From an uncultured Saprospiraceae bacterium (GTDB taxonomy: Bacteria > Bacteroidota > Bacteroidia > Chitinophagales > Saprospiraceae), in the NCBI GenBank assembly GCA_937941765.1, contig CALDGQ010000012.1, positions 1-47,469 on the forward strand: DNA of 47,469 bases. Direction: 5' to 3'. The notes under the pieces were generated by a model, which saw only the letters and a list, made by a program, of their open reading frames with translations, had not been told where the DNA came from and made no database searches. Made by a program: the position numbers and the translations under genes. Shown one piece after another: positions 44,401 through 47,469 of this stretch; the first letter of the stretch is position 1, and each line of letters starts with the position of its first letter.

Positions 44401-45937
44401 GCCCACCATCATTACTATATTCGTGAAAGTTGATTACATCAAAAGGAAATCCGATATCTGGACGTTGTGTTTCAAACCAAAATTTCATGGCACGTACATA
44501 ATCCAAGTTGATTTCTGACAAACCACCCATTACAAATTTCATTTGAGAATTGGAAGCTTGTAAGCCAACAGGATGTGCACCTGAAGGAATTCCGTTTGGA
44601 TATCTGTCTAATACCGTGTTTTCAATACCACCTGTTGTTCCATTTCCATCATACTGAGCACTTGACATGGCTGCGAATTCGTAAGGAGAAAAATAAGCCA
44701 TCTGTTGTTCTACATAAGCATCCAAAAATGGGTAGCTATTCAATTGGTAGAAAGTCCACCATTTATCTTGTTCATTCCAGTTCTCAATGTATTGCACATA
44801 ATCCAAACCAGAAAGCACTTGATTATCTGAAGCAACTTTTAAATTTTCAGTACTACTTCCAGGAGCACCGTATCTTGCTCCGAATTGATAAATGATATCT
44901 GAAGATTCCAAGTACATTGTTGGATCATCGTATTCGTAGTTGATTTGAGCAGGATAAATTTGTTCATCCAAAGGTTGTCTGTGAATCGCTGGGAAGTAAC
45001 CGCCTTGAGGCAAACTTCCATCATTATAAGCATCTGTAGCCGTATAATTAAAATCACCATTTTGATATCCCCAAGTAATCAAACCAGGAGCAGCATGGTG
45101 AAATGCAGCATTAATTCCAATACCCGCATCACTTAAAGCGGAGTATAAAACATCGTGATTAAATCCTTGATTCAATGGGTTATCTGGATTAGGTTCATCA
45201 TATACTGGACCCCATTTATATTGAGAATTTGGAAATTTTGGGAAATTAGCATCCGCATGACCTTGGTTAAAATATTCATGCTGGTAAGCTCTGACGAATC
45301 CAACTGCATTTGCTTTTTCAGCAGGTACATCTACGTTGAAATTGGCGCCAATAAATTCTTCCATTGGCAAACGATCACAATAGCAATTGGTAGTGACATC
45401 ACAAGTGCCTGGATTAGGAGGGCAAGTAGGTGTGTTGCCAGATGTTGCATATAATTCAATTTCACGAACTCGTGCCGCAGTTGAATTAAACACAAAGCGC
45501 ACGTAACGAGCAAACCCGCTAACATTATGACAATCATTGACCGTGTTGGTGTGGTTGAATTTGAAATTCCAGTTGATCGCATCATTACTAGTGGCTACTT
45601 CAACAATACCAGCTGCATCTGATGCATCCGATACACAAATTGAAGTCAAAGATTTCCCTTGGCCTAAATCAACGATAGTCGTTACTGGATAAAAGAAATT
45701 CAACCCATTCCAAGTAGCATCATAAGTTTGCCATTGGTTGGTCGTCTGTGGAATGTTGCAACCATAAGTTCCATTTGGAATATTTTGGTTGTCAAATAAA
45801 ATCCAAGCATCTCCACGAGCGGAAATATTGTAGACCATTTCTGGAGAAACGACGAGTTTAGTTTGTGCAAAACTCGTGTTGAAACACATGCCCATTAATA
45901 ACAATGGTAGCATGAAGAATTGTAGTGTTTTGTTCAT
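41432..45937 (-). CDS. secreted clan-A-like glycoside hydrolase with Cys-rich repeats and T9SS domain
   Basis: The 1501-residue product has a signal peptide (to SFAQ), an F5/8C (discoidin-like) domain near residues 30-165, then a long catalytic region resembling clan A beta/alpha barrels (GH39-like layout): IENWNEQDKWW gives acid/base E389 and VWLSEFGYDS gives nucleophile E553. A second discoidin-like domain follows at about 770-905 (with FIHSPGTQHGNLEIF). Cys-rich DGIQNQGETGxDCGGPC units are at 911-984 (three), 1073-1118 (two) and 1207-1254 (two), with two related about-75-residue modules between them (SSxGGVxITGLTSxENAKLFN...WSCNPWQG). A third discoidin-like domain comes near 1255-1410, and the last 90 residues are a T9SS type A domain (LFPNPAQEVLSIASKGK). 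It is probably exported to the surface to cut an extracellular glycan; the exact substrate is unknown. Confidence 0.88.
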   Translation of the reverse strand: MNKTLQFFMLPLLLMGMCFNTSFAQTKLVVSPEMVYNISARGDAWILFDNQNIPNGTYGCNIPQTTNQWQTYDATWNGLNFFYPVTTIVDLGQGKSLTSICVSDASDAAGIVEVATSNDAINWNFKFNHTNTVNDCHNVSGFARYVRFVFNSTAARVREIELYATSGNTPTCPPNPGTCDVTTNCYCDRLPMEEFIGANFNVDVPAEKANAVGFVRAYQHEYFNQGHADANFPKFPNSQYKWGPVYDEPNPDNPLNQGFNHDVLYSALSDAGIGINAAFHHAAPGLITWGYQNGDFNYTATDAYNDGSLPQGGYFPAIHRQPLDEQIYPAQINYEYDDPTMYLESSDIIYQFGARYGAPGSSTENLKVASDNQVLSGLDYVQYIENWNEQDKWWTFYQLNSYPFLDAYVEQQMAYFSPYEFAAMSSAQYDGNGTTGGIENTVLDRYPNGIPSGAHPVGLQASNSQMKFVMGGLSEINLDYVRAMKFWFETQRPDIGFPFDVINFHEYSNDGGQGAPLGNHAVSPEDDDLKGQIKEAVAFRDTYLPGVEVWLSEFGYDSNPNSPQSANCAQLCNNDCNSPACYEKFLEIQGQWNVRSFLEIAAGGADRAMMFNMRDEAPAGTWDLYATSGMTQWSGEDFAGYENKLQWYYISTMTRMLKGTKFDGSFVHNDNNVRIYKFAEDCGGSGKTVYAVWAPTSNNGNDNTIYANYSLPFLNGTNPQLVSMQDGDLDGVRSNLTFSGGSYRVNVSERPKFIVVGDLPEEDFAQNCACNYINYSIESGSGSNTNGVRNEAGSIGRPYCGEGNEMFSPWQPSNGHDVVLDLGQNYDLTNIFIHSPGTQHGNLEIFYGQPGGPWTSYDTYDVFTERYHKWRTFSNLNINTRYIAVRANSANIQVGEIALCGIASGGTTPTCNDGIQNQGETGIDCGGPCAPCNTASCNDGIQNQGETGIDCGGPCAPCVTATCNDGIQNQGETGIDCGGPCAPCNGGGCNVAVSSSGGVVTITGLTSGENAKLFNQSIAAVWSCNPWQGSPCSGNETVSGLTIGATYFLSVQSNVCDEWIPVVVQGGGNTATCTDGIQNQGEAGIDCGGPCPACPSCNDGIQNQGETGVDCGGLCSPCNVGGCNVSITSSNGGVTITGLTSAENAKLFNANISPVWSCNPWQGNLCSGNETVTGLTVGATYFLSVQSTNCDLWLPITIQSGGGGATCFDGIQNQGETGVDCGGPCSPCTTASCNDGVQNQGETGVDCGGPCAPCNTGSCEINLTPSMFRRIDGSVANGGGFGGDLADEQNSIGDPINGNGQDASNAWLYPWFDGVQMYLDLGQNYNLTSIHLFDGFGGGTFEVSPGLPSQNQNAIVSFDANIWPPQWRDFSVNTTTRYLTFTRVDGGALMNEVAICGTPANNMPANPSQFVVPSTFETCEPVLFPNPAQEVLSIASKGKAFKQIKVVDMSGRVMMDLQVGDDIYNKDLDISELQNGIYFLHIEGQENCPPSFTRFVKMDRR
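42176..43207 (-). repeat. seven Cys-rich repeat units inside glycosidase gene
   Basis: The protein coded here has seven units built on C-x-DGIQNQGE-x-G-x-DCGGPC-x-x-C, each about 22-25 residues with five or six Cys. Units are clustered 3, 2 and 2, separated by two matching modules (about residues 986-1064 and 1120-1200). The DNA of the units is also close in sequence, so they probably arose by recent duplication. Such Cys-rich motifs are seen in Bacteroidota secreted proteins and may be disulfide-stabilised linkers. Confidence 0.85.
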
Positions 45938-46189
45938 AATAAAAATTACAATCGGGGCGATTAGAAAATTTTAAAATATATAGTAGGGAAAGCCTTTATT
46001 GAGACCTTCTTTTTAATTAAAAGTTACTAGTTGATTCTCGATTTTAAAGTTAAAATCGAAATAACCTGTTTTTTTGATGTGTTGGCTGAAAAGTGGGCAA
46101 AACGCATTAAAATTATTTGGATACGTTTTATAAGGCTGGGCTAAAAACTCAGTATAAAATTACGGTTTTTTTATTGAAACTCCAGTAAT

Positions 46190-46325
46190 GTAGCAACCAA
46201 CTTCAGTTGGATACCTCCAAATAAGTTGAAAACGCTATTTGAAAATGCATTTACGTCATCTGTTTGCTCAAATTGCAAATGCCGTTTCACTTATTTGGGC
46301 GTTGCCAACTAAAGTTGGCAGCTAC
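46190..46325. repeat. imperfect inverted repeat, 43-45-nt arms
   Basis: GTAGCAACCAACTTCAGTTGG (46190 onward) and CCAACTAAAGTTGGCAGCTAC (to 46325) form the outer part, and CCAAATAAGT pairs with ACTTATTTGG inside; both are imperfect and separated by about 48 nt. It is a REP-like palindrome, unlike the other types in this window. Confidence 0.75.
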
Positions 46326-46351
46326 GTTAACGGATATATATTAGTATTCCT

Positions 46352-46359
46352 TATTTTTG
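46352..46359 (+). promoter_or_regulatory. TAnnTTTG promoter candidate for scoA
   Basis: TATTTTTG fits the Bacteroidota -7 consensus and sits 21 bp before the ATG at 46381, which is a plausible distance. No clear -33 element. It favours the ATG at 46381 over an in-frame TTG at 46357, which the element overlaps. Confidence 0.4.
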
Positions 46360-46380
46360 TCGTTCAATTACATATACATT

Positions 46381-47079
46381 ATGAATAAAATTGTTGCAAA
46401 CGCTGAAGAAGCAATTAAAGGAGTTGAAAGTGGGATGACACTCATGTTGGGTGGATTTGGGTTGTGTGGAATTCCTGAAAATTGTATCAGTGCTTTGGTT
46501 AAATCGGGTGTCAAAGATTTGACTTGTATTTCCAATAATGCTGGTGTCGATGATTTCGGATTGGGATTATTATTACAAAAAAAGCAGATCAAAAAAATGA
46601 TTTCTTCTTATGTCGGTGAGAATGATGAATTCGAGCGTCAGATGTTGAGTGGAGAATTGGAAGTAGATTTGATTCCTCAAGGTTCGTTGGCAGAAAGATG
46701 TCGAGCGGGTGGGGCAGGGATTCCTGCATTTTTCACACCTGCGGGTTATGGTACAGAAGTAGCGCATGGCAAAGAAGTCCGATACTTTAATGACAAGCCA
46801 CATATTTTGGAGTCAGCATTGACGGCACCATTCGCATTCGTAAAAGCATGGAAAGGAGATCGTTTCGGCAACTTAGTTTTTAAAGGAACGGCAAGAAACT
46901 TCAATCCTGTAATGGCAATGGCTGGAAAAATCACAGTTGCAGAAGTAGAAATAATGGTAGAGCCAGGAGAGCTTGATCCTAACACGATACATACGCCTGG
47001 AGTTTTTGTTCAGCGTATTTTTAAGGGGGTTAATTACGAGAAGCGGATTGAGCAGCGGACTACTCGGCCGAAGGCCTGA
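46381..47079 (+). CDS. scoA: 3-oxoacid CoA-transferase subunit A
   Basis: The 232-residue product (ATG at 46381; a TTG at 46357 is less likely) opens [38 protein letters not shown], contains the [17 protein letters not shown] region, and ends with [22 protein letters not shown], all typical for the alpha subunit of succinyl-CoA:3-ketoacid CoA-transferase. It transfers CoA between succinyl-CoA and acetoacetate or a related acid. It pairs with the beta subunit downstream, despite 202 bp of hairpin-containing sequence between them. Confidence 0.95.
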   Translation: MNKIVANAEEAIKGVESGMTLMLGGFGLCGIPENCISALVKSGVKDLTCISNNAGVDDFGLGLLLQKKQIKKMISSYVGENDEFERQMLSGELEVDLIPQGSLAERCRAGGAGIPAFFTPAGYGTEVAHGKEVRYFNDKPHILESALTAPFAFVKAWKGDRFGNLVFKGTARNFNPVMAMAGKITVAEVEIMVEPGELDPNTIHTPGVFVQRIFKGVNYEKRIEQRTTRPKA

Positions 47080-47082
47080 TTT

Positions 47083-47196
47083 GTGATCAGTTATTAGTAT
47101 TTTGAACGGCTAGGGTGGGAACGCGAGGAGTATGTGCTCCAACGCGTTTTCCTCGCGCATTCACCCCAGCCGTTCAAAATACTGATAACTGATAAC
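47083..47196. repeat. 114-nt hairpin between scoA and scoB
   Basis: Arms of 35 nt at 47083-47117 and 47162-47196 are nearly reverse complements (core AGTATTTTGAACGGCT; a few mismatches), with an inner stem CGCGAGGA / TCCTCGCG. It sits four bases after the scoA stop. It is large enough to be a dispersed repeat or an RNA stability or attenuation structure in the operon. Confidence 0.8.
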
Positions 47197-47281
47197 GAAT
47201 CACTATCCCCCAAAACCAAATTAAGTCTCCAAATGCCAACAAAATAACCAGAGACCAAAGACCAAACTCAAAAAGAAAATT

Positions 47282-47469
47282 ATGTTAGACAAACAAGGAA
47301 TAGCAAAAAGAATAGCACAAGAATTACAAAACGGTTGGTATGTCAATCTCGGTATTGGTATCCCTACTTTAATTGCGAATTACATCCCAGAAGGAATTGA
47401 TGTCGTTTTCCAATCCGAAAATGGAATCCTTGGAATGGGGCCTTTCCCTTTTGAAGGAGAAGAAGATGC
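47282..47469 (+). CDS. scoB: 3-oxoacid CoA-transferase subunit B, cut by window end
   Basis: The frame starts at ATG 47282 and runs off the window after 62 codons. Its beginning ([29 protein letters not shown]) and [15 protein letters not shown] segment are typical of the beta subunit, where the Glu of SENG is the catalytic residue that forms the glutamyl-CoA intermediate. It forms the functional enzyme with ScoA. Confidence 0.93.
   Translation, partial: MLDKQGIAKRIAQELQNGWYVNLGIGIPTLIANYIPEGIDVVFQSENGILGMGPFPFEGEED

Larger units (their letters stand above)
45938..46380. other. 443-bp intergenic region with inverted repeat
   Basis: This separates the large glycosidase gene and the CoA-transferase genes, which diverge. 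The left half (45938-46189) holds no gene that I can see. The right half is taken by the palindrome at 46190-46325, followed by a promoter candidate for scoA at 46352. Confidence 0.5.

Overview
This window is low-GC DNA from a member of the Bacteroidota, and the gene style suggests Saprospiria or a near relative. Visible signs are several secreted proteins ending in type IX secretion (T9SS) type A sorting domains, a DUF1800/DUF1501 pair, a hybrid-style sensor with a beta-propeller input, LytTR output and many short lipoproteins. The taxonomic placement is inference; there is no rRNA gene here.

Layout. Positions 1-5655 hold a DUF1800-DUF1501 secretion-linked operon and a GT-C/TPR membrane glycosyltransferase, all on the minus strand. 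Positions 6324-13828 hold a SulP anion transporter, convergent with a hotdog-fold DUF4442 protein, then a periplasmic trehalase lipoprotein and a propeller sensor kinase/LytTR regulator pair. Positions 13864-15467 hold two overlapping genes of unknown family (possible frameshift). Positions 15468-18680 are repeat-rich: a long inverted repeat, a barrel-like protein, a TPR protein, and a REP-associated Y1 transposase (RAYT) bracketed by palindromes and running into a tRNA-His gene. Positions 18784-25049 carry a lipoprotein, a CopA-type copper ATPase, an unknown protein, an orphan T9SS tail, and a sulfotransferase/class IV aminotransferase operon. A small SD-led reading frame and terminator precede tRNA-Ser(UGA).

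Positions 25953-37309 carry a DUF2779 nuclease-like protein, three secreted proteins, and a minus-strand run of small repair, detoxification and regulatory genes: AlkD-like, DUF1801, VOC, AraC/GyrI, haloalkane dehalogenase-like, Hsp31/HchA-like, nitroreductase and Crp/Fnr. Positions 37427-41117 look accessory: a TonB-C-like protein, two lipoproteins and a VapBC-type toxin-antitoxin pair, separated by three copies of one palindromic element and a 100-nt direct repeat. Positions 41432-45937 encode a 1501-residue secreted clan-A-like glycosidase with seven Cys-rich repeats. The window ends with the two subunits of a 3-oxoacid CoA-transferase, split by a large hairpin.

The strongest unusual signal is the density of palindromic elements. 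I see at least six different sequence types, and one of them flanks a RAYT transposase. Other points worth checking are a kinase gene with no ATG, GTG or TTG before its first propeller blade, an overlapping gene pair that reads best with a frameshift, and a small SD-led ORF that continues in the +1 frame.
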